A stretch of DNA of 64,000 bases from Bacteroidota bacterium (GCA_023434665.1 JAEYSM010000051.1:25571-89570), one strand, 5' to 3'; positions 26,906-35,224 are shown, numbered from the stretch's first letter. Translations and numbers: made by a program. Notes: generated by a model from the letters alone, not told the origin.

Positions 26906-26909
26906 ATTT

Positions 26910-27596
26910 CTATTGATTATCTGTGCTGTCCTCGTCAGCCATAAAAACAAATATTTCTTTAGCTCCGTATCCGGCAGGAACCATAACTTTCTCTATGTCA
27001 TCATTCCGACTCGTTCCGCTTATAATGGAAATCATTGATGGGAGCTTTTGTCCATATTTTATCCGCAGAAATTCCATCGCCTGCTTTACATCTTTAACTA
27101 CCTGTGAAGTAAAAGCTATTACTATATGAATATCACATGTAAACGGTAATTTTCTTCCTGACTCCAGCCCGGAACTCATTACAATACTACCTGTACGTGC
27201 AATAAGACATTCACACGAAGTGACAGCAATATGGTTATAGGGAGCGTCGGGTTTGCTTTGATAGTTACTTATCTTGGCATGATTGAGTAATCCGGCAATC
27301 AGCTCTTCGTTGCAACAAGCCTCCATCCATTTATAATCTGCAAAAAGGGCCTTAACCTTTTGAAGCATATCTGAGGGCGAAGAACAATAAATGAATTTTG
27401 CACCGGATGCTGTCAATTCATAAGCAAACTGAATATCAATATCTTCCTGCATGGGAACATACACAGAAGAATCCATTTCAATATCTTTGAAGTAGCTATC
27501 AGATGGCTCTAATAATGCATTCCTTACATTCTTAAGCACCTTTTCCCTGGTAGTACTCTCCTTCAGAGAAACAGATTCCGAAGCATTCTTTTTCAT
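26910..27596 (-). CDS. LUD domain protein (LutC/LldG-like)
   Basis: 228 aa. The LUD domain is recognised by CECLIARTGSIVMSSG, the following PFTCDIHIVIAFTSQVV segment and the C-terminal VPAGYGAKEIFVFMADE, the counterpart of the GxHGPxxLxVxLxD tail of LutC. LutC works with LutA and LutB in lactate oxidation, but neither is present here. In Bacteroidota a LUD gene routinely lies between ftsH and cdsA, so lactate use may not be its role. Its ATG overlaps the ftsH stop (ATGA), indicating translational coupling. Confidence 0.88.
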   Translation of the reverse strand: MKKNASESVSLKESTTREKVLKNVRNALLEPSDSYFKDIEMDSSVYVPMQEDIDIQFAYELTASGAKFIYCSSPSDMLQKVKALFADYKWMEACCNEELIAGLLNHAKISNYQSKPDAPYNHIAVTSCECLIARTGSIVMSSGLESGRKLPFTCDIHIVIAFTSQVVKDVKQAMEFLRIKYGQKLPSMISIISGTSRNDDIEKVMVPAGYGAKEIFVFMADEDSTDNQ

Positions 27597-29617
27597 ATAT
27601 CTTTATCAGTGGGCGGTTTACTCTCAGAAGTATTTATTTCTTCAGGAATAGCCGGAGCAATTTCATTTTCAGTAGACAAAGGTAGAGACTCATGAGAGTC
27701 TTCAAAAGCTCTTTTCCCAAATATATTTTCAAGATCTTCCCTGAAAATTACTTCTTTCTTAAGCAGAATATCAGCTAACTGAACCAACTTATCTTTATTT
27801 TCAGAGAGTAACTTTTTAGCACGTTCGTAAGCTTCTTCAATAATCTTCTTTACTTCCTTGTCGATAGAAACAGCGGTTGCTTCACTATAAGGTTTGGTAA
27901 AGGAATACTCTTGCTGACCTGTAGAGTCATAATAGCTAACATTTCCAATTTCTTTGTTTAAACCATAGTAAACAACCATTGAATATGCTTGCTTTGTCAC
28001 TTTCTCCAGGTCATTAAGTGCTCCGGTTGACACCTTACCAAACATTACCTCTTCAGATGCTCTTCCACCCAGTGTTGCTGTAAGTTCATCAAACATCTGT
28101 TCATAATTTGTAAGCTGACGCTCTTCGGGTAGATACCATGCTGCACCTAAAGCCTTGCCTCTGGGTACAATGGTTACTTTAATAAGTGGATGTGCATGTT
28201 CAAGTAACCAACTTACAGTAGCATGTCCGGCTTCATGATATGCGATTACCTTTTTTTCATTACTTGAAATTATCTTGTTTCTTTTTTCCAAACCGCCTAC
28301 AATCCTATCGATGGCATCGAGAAAATCCTGACGTTCAACAGTATTTTTATTACGACGCGCGGCAATCAGAGCAGCTTCATTGCAAACATTGGCTATATCA
28401 GCACCGGAAAAACCGGGAGTTTGTTTTGCAAGAAACTCATTGTTAATCGAATCATCAGTCTTGAGTGGTTTCATATGAACCTTGAAAATCGCCTTTCTTT
28501 CTTCAAGGTCAGGGAGTTCAACATGTATTTGTCTGTCAAATCGTCCTGCTCTTAACAATGCTCTGTCTAATATATCTGCCCTATTGGTAGCTGCCAGAAT
28601 AATTACACCAGCATTGGTACCAAAACCATCCATTTCAGTCAGAAGCTGATTAAGTGTGTTTTCCCTCTCATCGTTTGCTCCTGTGATTTGATTTCTTCCT
28701 CGAGCCCGTCCAATTGCATCAATTTCATCTATGAAAATAATACAAGGGGCCTTTTCTTTTGCTTGCTTAAAAAGGTCTCTTACACGTGAAGCCCCTACTC
28801 CCACAAACATCTCAACGAAATCTGAGCCCGAAAGTGAAAAGAAAGGAACTTTTGCTTCTCCTGCAACCGCCTTCGCTAAAAGAGTCTTTCCTGTTCCCGG
28901 AGGTCCAACCAATAAAGCACCCTTAGGTATTTTACCACCAAGGTTAGTATATTTTTTAGGACTTTTCAGGAAATCAACTATTTCCATTATTTCTACCTTA
29001 GCCTCCTCAAGCCCAGCTACATCATTAAAGTTAATACTTACATGCGTATCCTTATCGAAGAGTTGGGCCTTTGATTTACCGATATTAAATATCTGACCTC
29101 CACCACCGGCTCCCCGACTCATCATCCTCATAAGGAAGAACCAGGCTACAACCAAAATCAGCAAAGGAAGCAACCAGGTAAATGCATCTCCCCAGCTTCT
29201 TCTGGTTTCATTAGTTATATATACTGGTTCACTTGAGTTTTCCTGAGCCTCAACAAAATCCCTTTCAAAGTTCTCAACCGAACCTATTTTGTAAGTATAC
29301 TGTGGTCCGTCAGTCGAGCCAAAGGTCTCTCTGGGCTGAACATCCTTGTACTGAGGCAATTTTAGAGTATCTTTTTTAATGTATATCTCTGCATATTCTT
29401 TATTAACCAGAACAACTTTACTAACATGATTCGACTGGAGCATTTTTTTAACTTCCCCCCACCCTATTTCTTTGGTAGTATCATTCCAGCTCATCATTTG
29501 CATACCAATGATGAGAATGGCTAGTATGGCATATATCCAATAAAAACTGAATTTCGGTTTTATTCCTTTGGGTTTATTATTGCCATTATTTGGCTTTGAA
29601 TTATTATTTGGGTCCAT
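27593..29617 (-). CDS. ftsH: ATP-dependent zinc metalloprotease FtsH
   Basis: 674 aa membrane-anchored AAA+ protease that degrades damaged or regulatory membrane and cytoplasmic proteins. TM1 at about 25-42 and TM2 at 146-163 flank a periplasmic domain. Walker A is GPPGTGKT (238-245); Walker B is CIIFIDEIDAIG; the second region of homology is ATNRADILDRALLRAGRFDRQ. The zinc site HEAGH follows (AYHEAGHATVSWLLEH). The C-terminal tail after about 645 is acidic and Pro/Ser-rich. Flanked by rsfS upstream (7 bp) and LUD downstream (overlap). Confidence 0.98.
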   Translation of the reverse strand: MDPNNNSKPNNGNNKPKGIKPKFSFYWIYAILAILIIGMQMMSWNDTTKEIGWGEVKKMLQSNHVSKVVLVNKEYAEIYIKKDTLKLPQYKDVQPRETFGSTDGPQYTYKIGSVENFERDFVEAQENSSEPVYITNETRRSWGDAFTWLLPLLILVVAWFFLMRMMSRGAGGGGQIFNIGKSKAQLFDKDTHVSINFNDVAGLEEAKVEIMEIVDFLKSPKKYTNLGGKIPKGALLVGPPGTGKTLLAKAVAGEAKVPFFSLSGSDFVEMFVGVGASRVRDLFKQAKEKAPCIIFIDEIDAIGRARGRNQITGANDERENTLNQLLTEMDGFGTNAGVIILAATNRADILDRALLRAGRFDRQIHVELPDLEERKAIFKVHMKPLKTDDSINNEFLAKQTPGFSGADIANVCNEAALIAARRNKNTVERQDFLDAIDRIVGGLEKRNKIISSNEKKVIAYHEAGHATVSWLLEHAHPLIKVTIVPRGKALGAAWYLPEERQLTNYEQMFDELTATLGGRASEEVMFGKVSTGALNDLEKVTKQAYSMVVYYGLNKEIGNVSYYDSTGQQEYSFTKPYSEATAVSIDKEVKKIIEEAYERAKKLLSENKDKLVQLADILLKKEVIFREDLENIFGKRAFEDSHESLPLSTENEIAPAIPEEINTSESKPPTDKDI

Positions 29618-29624
29618 GTGTTAT

Positions 29625-30053
29625 TTACGACGCTTCCGCGGATGAATTTTTCTTAGTTCTCTTAGGTTTTGGTGGTTCTGGTGAAAGTCTTTTTACGCCT
29701 GCGTCAGCCCAAAGCTCTTCCAACCGGTAATATTTCCGGTTTTCTTCCTGGAAAATGTGAACAACTACATCCACATAATCAAGCAATATCCACTCAGCAT
29801 TCTCATATCCTTCCTTCTTCCAAACGTTATGGCCTGTTGCCTTTTTAATCTCATGCTGAACAGACTCTGCTATTGCTTCAACCTGTATACGGCTTGTCCC
29901 ATGACAGATGATAAAGAAGTCTGCAACTGCATTCTTAATACTACGCAAGTCAATAAGTACTACCTCTTCTCCTTTCTTTTCAAATATCCCCTCAGTGGCT
30001 ATCATTGCGAGCATTTCCGAAGCAGTTTTTTCTTTCTTTGACACCATAGGCAT
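29625..30053 (-). CDS. rsfS: Ribosomal silencing factor RsfS
   Basis: 142 aa. RsfS binds ribosomal protein L14 and blocks subunit joining when nutrients are scarce. The nucleotidyltransferase-like core is clear: VLIDLRSIKNAVADFFIICHGTS, then GYENAEWILLDYVDVVVHIF, the family signature. The C-terminal 25 residues are a basic, Pro/Lys-rich tail. First gene of the ftsH operon, with a TAnnTTTG element 16 bp upstream. The ATG at 30053 is used; a second Met two codons later is possible. Confidence 0.95.
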   Translation of the reverse strand: MPMVSKKEKTASEMLAMIATEGIFEKKGEEVVLIDLRSIKNAVADFFIICHGTSRIQVEAIAESVQHEIKKATGHNVWKKEGYENAEWILLDYVDVVVHIFQEENRKYYRLEELWADAGVKRLSPEPPKPKRTKKNSSAEAS

Positions 30054-30069
30054 TTTTATTATATTTTTG

Positions 30070-30077
30070 CAAAGTTA
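30070..30077 (-). promoter_or_regulatory. Candidate -7 element of the rsfS-ftsH-cdsA-psd operon
   Basis: Minus strand TAACTTTG, exact TAnnTTTG, 16 bp before the rsfS ATG. Confidence 0.5.
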
Positions 30078-30157
30078 ATCATTTAATGTGGCTTTGAGAA
30101 ATGAACATTTCCCCTTTCGAGCCTCATTAATTGTGTATCAACAATTATACCGATTTA

Positions 30158-30934
30158 ATGTTGGTTATGGCAGTTACTGATGTATTTCCCCAATATCTTA
30201 TAAAAGAACTATCAATAGTCGATTCAACCAATATCTGGGTCGAAAAAGCTCTCCAAACAACAAATTTACCTGAAGGTTCAGTAATATATACGTTAAATCA
30301 GACAGCCGGAATCGGACAACAAAGCAACAAATGGGAAAGCGAACCCGGAAAGAATCTGACTCTGACTACTGTTCTTTATCCTTCATTCCTCCCGGCATCC
30401 GAACAATTTAATCTGACAATTATAATATCCCTTGCAACTTGTTGGACTATCGACCACTTTCTTGAAAATTCTGAAACTAAAATAAAGTGGCCTAACGATA
30501 TCTATTATAATAATCAGAAGCTGGCCGGTATTCTTATTAAAAACAATATAATAGGTACCACTATAAATCAAACAATTGCCGGTGTGGGGTTAAACATTAA
30601 TCAGACCCATTTTCAGCATGCCCCCAATGCAATATCCCTTAAAAATATTTCAGGCAATTCGTTTCAGGTGTATGAGGTACTGTCACAATGGCATACTCTC
30701 CTTGCTGAAGCTTATAAAATTTTAAAGGATAATAAGCATCAGCTAATGAATATGTACTATTCAAGAATGTACCTGAAGGATATAGAGGCTGATTACATGA
30801 TAAATAGCTCAAAAATCAGAGCTGTAATTAGCGGTGTTGATGAATATGGACAACTAATTCTAAAGGATTCAAACAGAGTGGTGCACATATGTGGTATTAA
30901 GGAGGTGAAGTTTCCCCATTTGAAATCTATCTGA
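30158..30934 (+). CDS. birA: Biotin--[acetyl-CoA-carboxylase] ligase with degenerate nucleotide loop
   Basis: 258 aa from the ATG at 30158; an in-frame TTG at 30131 is a less likely start. It is a single-domain ligase without the DNA-binding repressor domain. Family motifs: STN at 23-25 (VDSTNIWV), KWPND at 110-114, the catalytic-region Lys121 in KLAGIL, and GVGLNIN. The glycine/arginine loop (GRGRRGR in E. coli, typically GRGQRGN in Bacteroidota) reads GIGQQSN at 51-57, with no Arg left. The C-terminal domain is SH3-like. The gene diverges from rsfS. Its last codons lie in a tandem 11-bp repeat. Confidence 0.93.
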   Translation: MLVMAVTDVFPQYLIKELSIVDSTNIWVEKALQTTNLPEGSVIYTLNQTAGIGQQSNKWESEPGKNLTLTTVLYPSFLPASEQFNLTIIISLATCWTIDHFLENSETKIKWPNDIYYNNQKLAGILIKNNIIGTTINQTIAGVGLNINQTHFQHAPNAISLKNISGNSFQVYEVLSQWHTLLAEAYKILKDNKHQLMNMYYSRMYLKDIEADYMINSSKIRAVISGVDEYGQLILKDSNRVVHICGIKEVKFPHLKSI

Positions 30935-30963
30935 AGTCTGACTGAAGTCTATCTGAAATCTGA
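30920..30963. repeat. Four tandem 11-bp repeats overlapping the birA stop
   Basis: Four imperfect units with consensus CTGAAGTCTGA (first unit TTGAAATCTAT) run head to tail from 30920 to 30963. The birA stop TGA at 30932-30934 lies in the second unit. A 9-bp repeat ATTACACTG (30965-30973 and 30978-30986) follows at once. Confidence 0.85.
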
Positions 30964-30978
30964 AATTACACTGTTTTA

Positions 30979-31404
30979 TTACACTGATTCCCCCGGAAAC
31001 TGACTTTCACAGACTTCCTTTAATTTATGTGCAAGAATATTTATGAAATTGGAAAGAGGTTTTGAAGCCATCATTTTAAGCATCATATTAAGATCCGCAT
31101 TTAACTGCAATCTAACATTGGTTGACTCTATTCCAGCAGGTTGAAGAAAACTCTGCAGGTCAAACCTGAATGGTGACTTACCTTCAGAAACAATTACAAT
31201 GTGGCTATAAGGTTCCTTTTTTTGAAACCGCATCCCCAGTGTGGCCATATTCTGAATGGAAAATGAACAGTGTTCAGAATCTGACTGCCAGTCTGACACC
31301 TGTGGAGGCATTAGAGATTCAAAATTATTAAAATCCGAAAGGAATTCAAAAATGTACTTTTCACTTCTCTGAATTGTTACTTCCTCACTGTTGAATGTTG
31401 TCAT
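30979..31404 (-). CDS. SRPBCC/START-like family protein
   Basis: 141 aa from the ATG at 31404 (two codons after an in-frame TTG). It has the sequence pattern of the SRPBCC fold: an N-terminal strand then EKYIFEFLSDFNNFESLMPPQV, strand-rich middle, and a long C-terminal helix (FINILAHKLKEVCESQF). Such proteins bind hydrophobic ligands; none can be named. It lies 21 bp after pyrE on the same strand and is a conserved neighbour of pyrE in Bacteroidota. No signal peptide. Confidence 0.75.
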   Translation of the reverse strand: MTTFNSEEVTIQRSEKYIFEFLSDFNNFESLMPPQVSDWQSDSEHCSFSIQNMATLGMRFQKKEPYSHIVIVSEGKSPFRFDLQSFLQPAGIESTNVRLQLNADLNMMLKMMASKPLSNFINILAHKLKEVCESQFPGESV

Positions 31405-31425
31405 AAGCAAACTATCGTTATTTTT

Positions 31426-32067
31426 TTATTTACCCCAGCCCTGTGGATTCTCTCTCCAGCTTACAAGTGACATTTTATCCGCTTCCTTTATATACTTCAT
31501 GTCAAGAGCATACTTTATCAAATGATTGTAATCTGTTAGCGTATGCAGAATAACATTCTCTTCTTTGAACTTTTGGCTGGCTGATTCCAGACCATAAGTA
31601 AATATGGCTACCATTCCTTTAACATTGCAACCTGCTTCTCTTAATGCCCTCACGGCATTTAAGCTGCTTTGCCCTGTTGATACGAGGTCCTCAATTACAA
31701 CCACTGACTGACCTGATTCAACAACTCCTTCTATCTGATTGGTCATTCCGTGATCCTTTTTATTTTCTCTAACATAAGAAAATGGTAATCCCAGTTCCTG
31801 AGCAACCAGCACTCCATGAGCAATAGCTCCTGTAGCAACTCCTGCAATCATGTCAAGCTCACCAAATTCTTCACGAATCAACTTTGAAAACTCTTGTCTG
31901 ATGTATGTTCTGATCTTGGGATATGATAAAATTTTCCTGTTATCACAATAAATAGGAGATTTGATCCCGGAGCTCCATGTAAATGGATTATTATTGTCTA
32001 ATTTTATTGCCTTTATTTGCAATAAAAATTCCGCTGTCTCAAGCGCAATAGTTTCATTTATACTCAT
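31426..32067 (-). CDS. pyrE: Orotate phosphoribosyltransferase
   Basis: 213 aa from the ATG at 32067; a longer frame extends upstream but would overlap the divergent Nudix gene. The enzyme attaches PRPP to orotate in UMP synthesis. The PRPP-binding loop is VVVIEDLVSTG (122-132), and the N-terminal FTWSSGIKSPIYCDNR segment, binding orotate, matches the family. The catalytic Lys region reads RENKKDHG. Its start codon is 7 bp from that of the Nudix gene, with a promoter element lying over the Nudix start. Confidence 0.96.
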   Translation of the reverse strand: MSINETIALETAEFLLQIKAIKLDNNNPFTWSSGIKSPIYCDNRKILSYPKIRTYIRQEFSKLIREEFGELDMIAGVATGAIAHGVLVAQELGLPFSYVRENKKDHGMTNQIEGVVESGQSVVVIEDLVSTGQSSLNAVRALREAGCNVKGMVAIFTYGLESASQKFKEENVILHTLTDYNHLIKYALDMKYIKEADKMSLVSWRENPQGWGK

Positions 32068-32071
32068 GCAG

Positions 32072-32101
32072 CAAATGTACAAAGTTTTTATTTCCGACAA
32101 A
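32072..32101 (-). promoter_or_regulatory. Candidate pyrE promoter over the Nudix start codon
   Basis: Minus strand TACATTTG at 32072-32079 (exact TAnnTTTG) and TTTG at 32098-32101, spacing 18 bp. The -7 element includes the Nudix ATG (32075-32077) and ends four bases from the pyrE ATG, so the pyrE message would have a very short or no leader. Confidence 0.5.
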
Positions 32102-32683
32102 CTTGTAATGTTATCTGGCACCCCGGTAATTGACCAAAAGTGGAAAGATATAAAACAGACTCCCGTAAACTCTAAAAAAGAGATTAAGGAGACCTACCTT
32201 ACCTTTATAAACAATTCAAGGGACCAGAAACTCATACTATATAACAACTCAAATGCAAAAAGATTGCTCGAAGATTTTATTTCTTTATTTTGGTATGTTG
32301 AAGCTGCCGGAGGGCTTGTTATTAATAGTAAAAAAGAACAACTTTTTATTCACCGGTTTGGCAGATGGGATCTTCCAAAAGGAAAGATTGAAAAAAACGA
32401 AACCCATGAAGAGGCTGCTATCAGAGAAGTACAGGAAGAAACAGGACTCCTTGATGTTAGTATACTGAAAGAATTACCATCCACTTTCCACATCTTCGAC
32501 TATAAAGGAAAGAAAGTCCTTAAAAGGACCTATTGGTTTATGATGAATTATTCCGGCAATTCAATCCCAAAGCCTCAGACTGAAGAAGAAATTGTTGAAG
32601 TAAGGTGGTTTAATACTGATAATCTTGCAGAGGTCATGTCCAATACCTATGCCTCTCTCAAATTATTTCTTGAGGAGATATAA
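32075..32683 (+). CDS. Nudix hydrolase
   Basis: 202 aa. I use the ATG at 32075 (MYKVFISDK, the usual beginning of Bacteroidota homologues); an ATG at 32066 is possible but overlaps the pyrE start. The Nudix box is complete: GKIEKNE..., REVQEETGL, with the required Gly, Glu and REXXEE pattern. Residues 1-65 form a separate N-terminal domain. The enzyme hydrolyses a nucleoside diphosphate linked to some other group; substrate unknown. It is divergent from pyrE and convergent with coaD. Confidence 0.92.
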   Translation: MYKVFISDKLVMLSGTPVIDQKWKDIKQTPVNSKKEIKETYLTFINNSRDQKLILYNNSNAKRLLEDFISLFWYVEAAGGLVINSKKEQLFIHRFGRWDLPKGKIEKNETHEEAAIREVQEETGLLDVSILKELPSTFHIFDYKGKKVLKRTYWFMMNYSGNSIPKPQTEEEIVEVRWFNTDNLAEVMSNTYASLKLFLEEI

Positions 32684-32711
32684 AAGAACAATAGTAGAAA
32701 AGTAGAAGAAC

Positions 32712-33173
32712 TTAAGGCAACTTAATACCATTTGGGATAAACATACTGACATCCCCTCCATTCTTATAAACATCTCTGACTATTGAAGAATTAATAGAAG
32801 TGAATTCGGGTACAGAAAGAAGAAATACTGTTTCTAAAGATGGATACAATTTCTTGTTTACCTGTCCTACGGTTCTTTCAAATTCAAAGTCTGCTGAAGT
32901 GCGTAGCCCTCTGATGATAAAGTTCGCCCCAATTTTCCGGCAATAATCAACCGTTAAACCAGTATAATGATCCACTGAAATTTGAGGTAAATCAGCAAAC
33001 GTCTGTTCAATCCACTTTAGTCTGTCCTCCAGGCTGAATTGACTCTTCTTCTCAATATTCTGACCAATTGCTATAATAATATGGTCAAAGATAGTAACTG
33101 CCCTTCTAATAATATTTTCATGGCCCAGGGTAATCGGATCAAAAGATCCCGGGAAGACTGCTTTCTTCATCAT
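32712..33173 (-). CDS. coaD: Phosphopantetheine adenylyltransferase
   Basis: 153 aa. Transfers AMP to 4'-phosphopantetheine in coenzyme A synthesis. The nucleotidyltransferase motif is FPGSFDPITLGH (TxGH at 15-18), followed by the RGLRTSADFEFE substrate loop and SINSSIVRD (the ISSTxVR motif). Length is normal. It is the last gene of the operon with rsmD, separated by 27 bp that contain a perfect hairpin. Confidence 0.96.
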   Translation of the reverse strand: MMKKAVFPGSFDPITLGHENIIRRAVTIFDHIIIAIGQNIEKKSQFSLEDRLKWIEQTFADLPQISVDHYTGLTVDYCRKIGANFIIRGLRTSADFEFERTVGQVNKKLYPSLETVFLLSVPEFTSINSSIVRDVYKNGGDVSMFIPNGIKLP

Positions 33174-33186
33174 TTTAAGTATTTAT

Positions 33187-33204
33187 ATAGTGCCTCGGCA
33201 CTAT
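33187..33204. repeat. Perfect 8-bp inverted repeat between rsmD and coaD
   Basis: ATAGTGCC, TC, GGCACTAT. The stem includes the rsmD stop codon and lies 13 bp before the coaD ATG. Not followed by a T-run, so not a simple terminator; could tune coaD translation. Confidence 0.6.
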
Positions 33205-33752
33205 TGCAGTTCAGGCTTAGGTATAGTAAATATACTAAAGTTAACACTTCCATAAGTCCGTTTTTGCATAAACCCCACATGCATACTAAAGTCTTGTCTT
33301 TTTGAATGTTCAATAATGAGCCAACCATCTTCTTTCAGGAGGTTCTTAGTAAACACCATATCCGGAATTACTTCAATTTCTTTCATTTCATATGGTGGAT
33401 CACAAAAAATGATATCGTACTTAGTATCAGAATTTTGAAGAAATCTAAAAGCATCCGATCTGAATGCCAAAACTGCCTCAAATCCCAACGCTTTAGAGGT
33501 AGTCCTAATGAAATCAACACATCTCAACTCAATATCAATACTTGTGACGCCAAGTGCTCCTCTTGAAGCAAATTCATAAGTTATATTACCAGTACCTGCA
33601 AATAAATCCAGCACTGTTATATCTTCCAAATCAAAATGATTTACAAGAATATTAAACAGTGCTTCCTTAGCCATATCTGTTGTGGGCCTCACAGGTAAAT
33701 TTTTAGGGGCTCTTATTTGTCTACTCTTATGTGATCCACTTATAATTCGCAT
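33201..33752 (-). CDS. rsmD: 16S rRNA (guanine(966)-N(2))-methyltransferase
   Basis: 183 aa. Methylates G966 of 16S rRNA. Motif I is VLDLFAGTG (47-55); the catalytic motif IV is DPPY (118-121); the N-terminal RIISGSHKSRQIRAP and RPTTDMAKEALFNIL segment is the RsmD signature. Together with coaD it forms a pair conserved across many bacteria. The start overlaps the end of the DUF3822 gene by 13 bp. Confidence 0.95.
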   Translation of the reverse strand: MRIISGSHKSRQIRAPKNLPVRPTTDMAKEALFNILVNHFDLEDITVLDLFAGTGNITYEFASRGALGVTSIDIELRCVDFIRTTSKALGFEAVLAFRSDAFRFLQNSDTKYDIIFCDPPYEMKEIEVIPDMVFTKNLLKEDGWLIIEHSKRQDFSMHVGFMQKRTYGSVNFSIFTIPKPELQ

Positions 33753-34585
33753 AGTCTTGGATTGAATAAATCAGGATATCTATAGGGCTGGATTTCGGAG
33801 AGTGCGTAACTTAAATTAATATCCTTATTAGCTTCAGATAGGTTCACTGTCCTTAAATACTTCTTTAATAACCTGATAATATCAGACTTTGTTGAAATAT
33901 CTCCGAAAAGTTGTATTTGGGCACTATCAACATTAATTCTCATTTGATCTGCAACAAAAATGGTATAATAAACCAGATCTTCGGGAGCTTTATAATTAAA
34001 GTTGTTGCAAAATTTCATTTTACCCTGCTCAATCATCAGCAGGTCGAAATTGTCTTTATTCAGATTCAGGAATAATCCCGTTGAATTTATACTTCTATAC
34101 CTGAAGAGTACAAAATCAATGAATGCAGCCACCCCTGGCAACACACATGCATTGTTAAAAAACTCACTTATCAGATGCATATATGCAAGTTCAACTCCAT
34201 ACACCAATTCAGCATTTTCAGAAAAAATGGAAGTTGATTTAATGACCTCGGTGATCTCAACATCATTGAGCAAAGGAAGATATTCCTTTGAATACTCTCT
34301 TAAGAATAATGATGAAGGTATAATTGTATAGTGTCTGGATGGTACAATGCAAAACACCTTCTTATAGTTTGATCTAAGCAGTGGATTTTGCTCAATGAAA
34401 GTATAAAACTCCGGTAATGATGGTATTAAGACTGATTCAAAACCAATGTATTTACTTTCCTCAGGATTGAAGAAAGAATAAAAAAGTCCATCCGGCTGAA
34501 ACCGGATGGACAGATTATAATTTTCAGTATTGGCCTTATTAAAAATTTGGTCAAAGCAACTTATTGATGAACGATGGCCGGTCAT
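33740..34585 (-). CDS. DUF3822 family protein
   Basis: 281 aa, soluble, no signal peptide. The sequence matches DUF3822, a Bacteroidota family found next to rsmD and coaD, with FCIVPSRHYTIIPSSLF and the GLFLNLNKDNFDLLMIEQGKMKFCNNFNY block. The latter has the look of an ASKHA/actin-like second lobe (strand, DNFDLL, strand), but no phosphate-binding residues can be confirmed by eye. Function unknown. It lies between the single-TM protein gene upstream (10-bp gap) and rsmD downstream (overlap). Confidence 0.85.
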   Translation of the reverse strand: MTGHRSSISCFDQIFNKANTENYNLSIRFQPDGLFYSFFNPEESKYIGFESVLIPSLPEFYTFIEQNPLLRSNYKKVFCIVPSRHYTIIPSSLFLREYSKEYLPLLNDVEITEVIKSTSIFSENAELVYGVELAYMHLISEFFNNACVLPGVAAFIDFVLFRYRSINSTGLFLNLNKDNFDLLMIEQGKMKFCNNFNYKAPEDLVYYTIFVADQMRINVDSAQIQLFGDISTKSDIIRLLKKYLRTVNLSEANKDINLSYALSEIQPYRYPDLFNPRLCEL

Positions 34586-34595
34586 GCAATAAGAT

Positions 34596-35195
34596 TTATT
34601 CCCAGTTACCGTCGGTGGATGCTTCGGTCAGAGATCCCATTTTTATACCGGGGAACCGATTAAGACCTTTCATTCTTTCAGTAAGATTGGTTACATCCTG
34701 CTTATCAAGGTCATATAGATAATACTCATAAGGTACAAGTATTTCTAACACACTCACCATAACACCTCCTTTGTCAATTTTCCCTGTCTGCATCTCAAAT
34801 CGACGTCCATCAGAATGAGGAATAACTGATAAGTCTTCAATTCTGAAGTTTGGTCTTTTCCCATACAATGAGTCAGCAATGTTAATAAAACCAACTGTGT
34901 CGTTAATTGTCCTGGTGAAAGTTGTGTCATTTGGATCGGGAACAATTTTTACAACTGGAATCTGTCCTGTTTTTAAAAAATTGATAAGAGTGTCAAAGCT
35001 TGATGTATAAGAATTATTAAACTGCTTGTAAAGGGTCTGAGCAGTTCTGATGTCTTTCATCTTATTAGCAATGGATTCATTTCTTCTACTGACTTCTTCA
35101 TTAAAACGAACAGGTTTCATTATCGAAGCATAAAGAAAATAGGCCATACCTATAATGACCACACCAAGAGCTATTTTTAAAATTGTGCCTTTCAT
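34596..35195 (-). CDS. Membrane-anchored protein of unknown function
   Basis: 199 aa from the ATG at 35195. An in-frame TTG at 35219 is possible, but the -7 element at 35217-35224 covers it. One N-terminal membrane helix (about 6-24) precedes a periplasmic domain: a helix rich in Arg/Glu (30-60), then mixed strands, with DTVGFINIADSLYGKRPNFRIEDLSVIP in the middle. Architecture resembles single-span periplasmic scaffolds or pilin-like proteins, but there is no prepilin cleavage site and I recognise no family. First gene of the DUF3822-rsmD-coaD operon. Confidence 0.8.
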   Translation of the reverse strand: MKGTILKIALGVVIIGMAYFLYASIMKPVRFNEEVSRRNESIANKMKDIRTAQTLYKQFNNSYTSSFDTLINFLKTGQIPVVKIVPDPNDTTFTRTINDTVGFINIADSLYGKRPNFRIEDLSVIPHSDGRRFEMQTGKIDKGGVMVSVLEILVPYEYYLYDLDKQDVTNLTERMKGLNRFPGIKMGSLTEASTDGNWE

Positions 35196-35216
35196 AGAAG
35201 TTTTTTTTTGCCAATG

Positions 35217-35224
35217 CAAATGTA
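35217..35224 (-). promoter_or_regulatory. Candidate -7 element for the membrane protein-DUF3822-rsmD-coaD operon
   Basis: Minus strand TACATTTG, exact TAnnTTTG, 21 bp before the ATG at 35195. Confidence 0.45.

Noticed and set aside
26910..27596. Lactate utilisation operon lutABC
   Set aside because: Only the LUD protein is present; it belongs to the ftsH-cdsA operon and lacks LutA and LutB.
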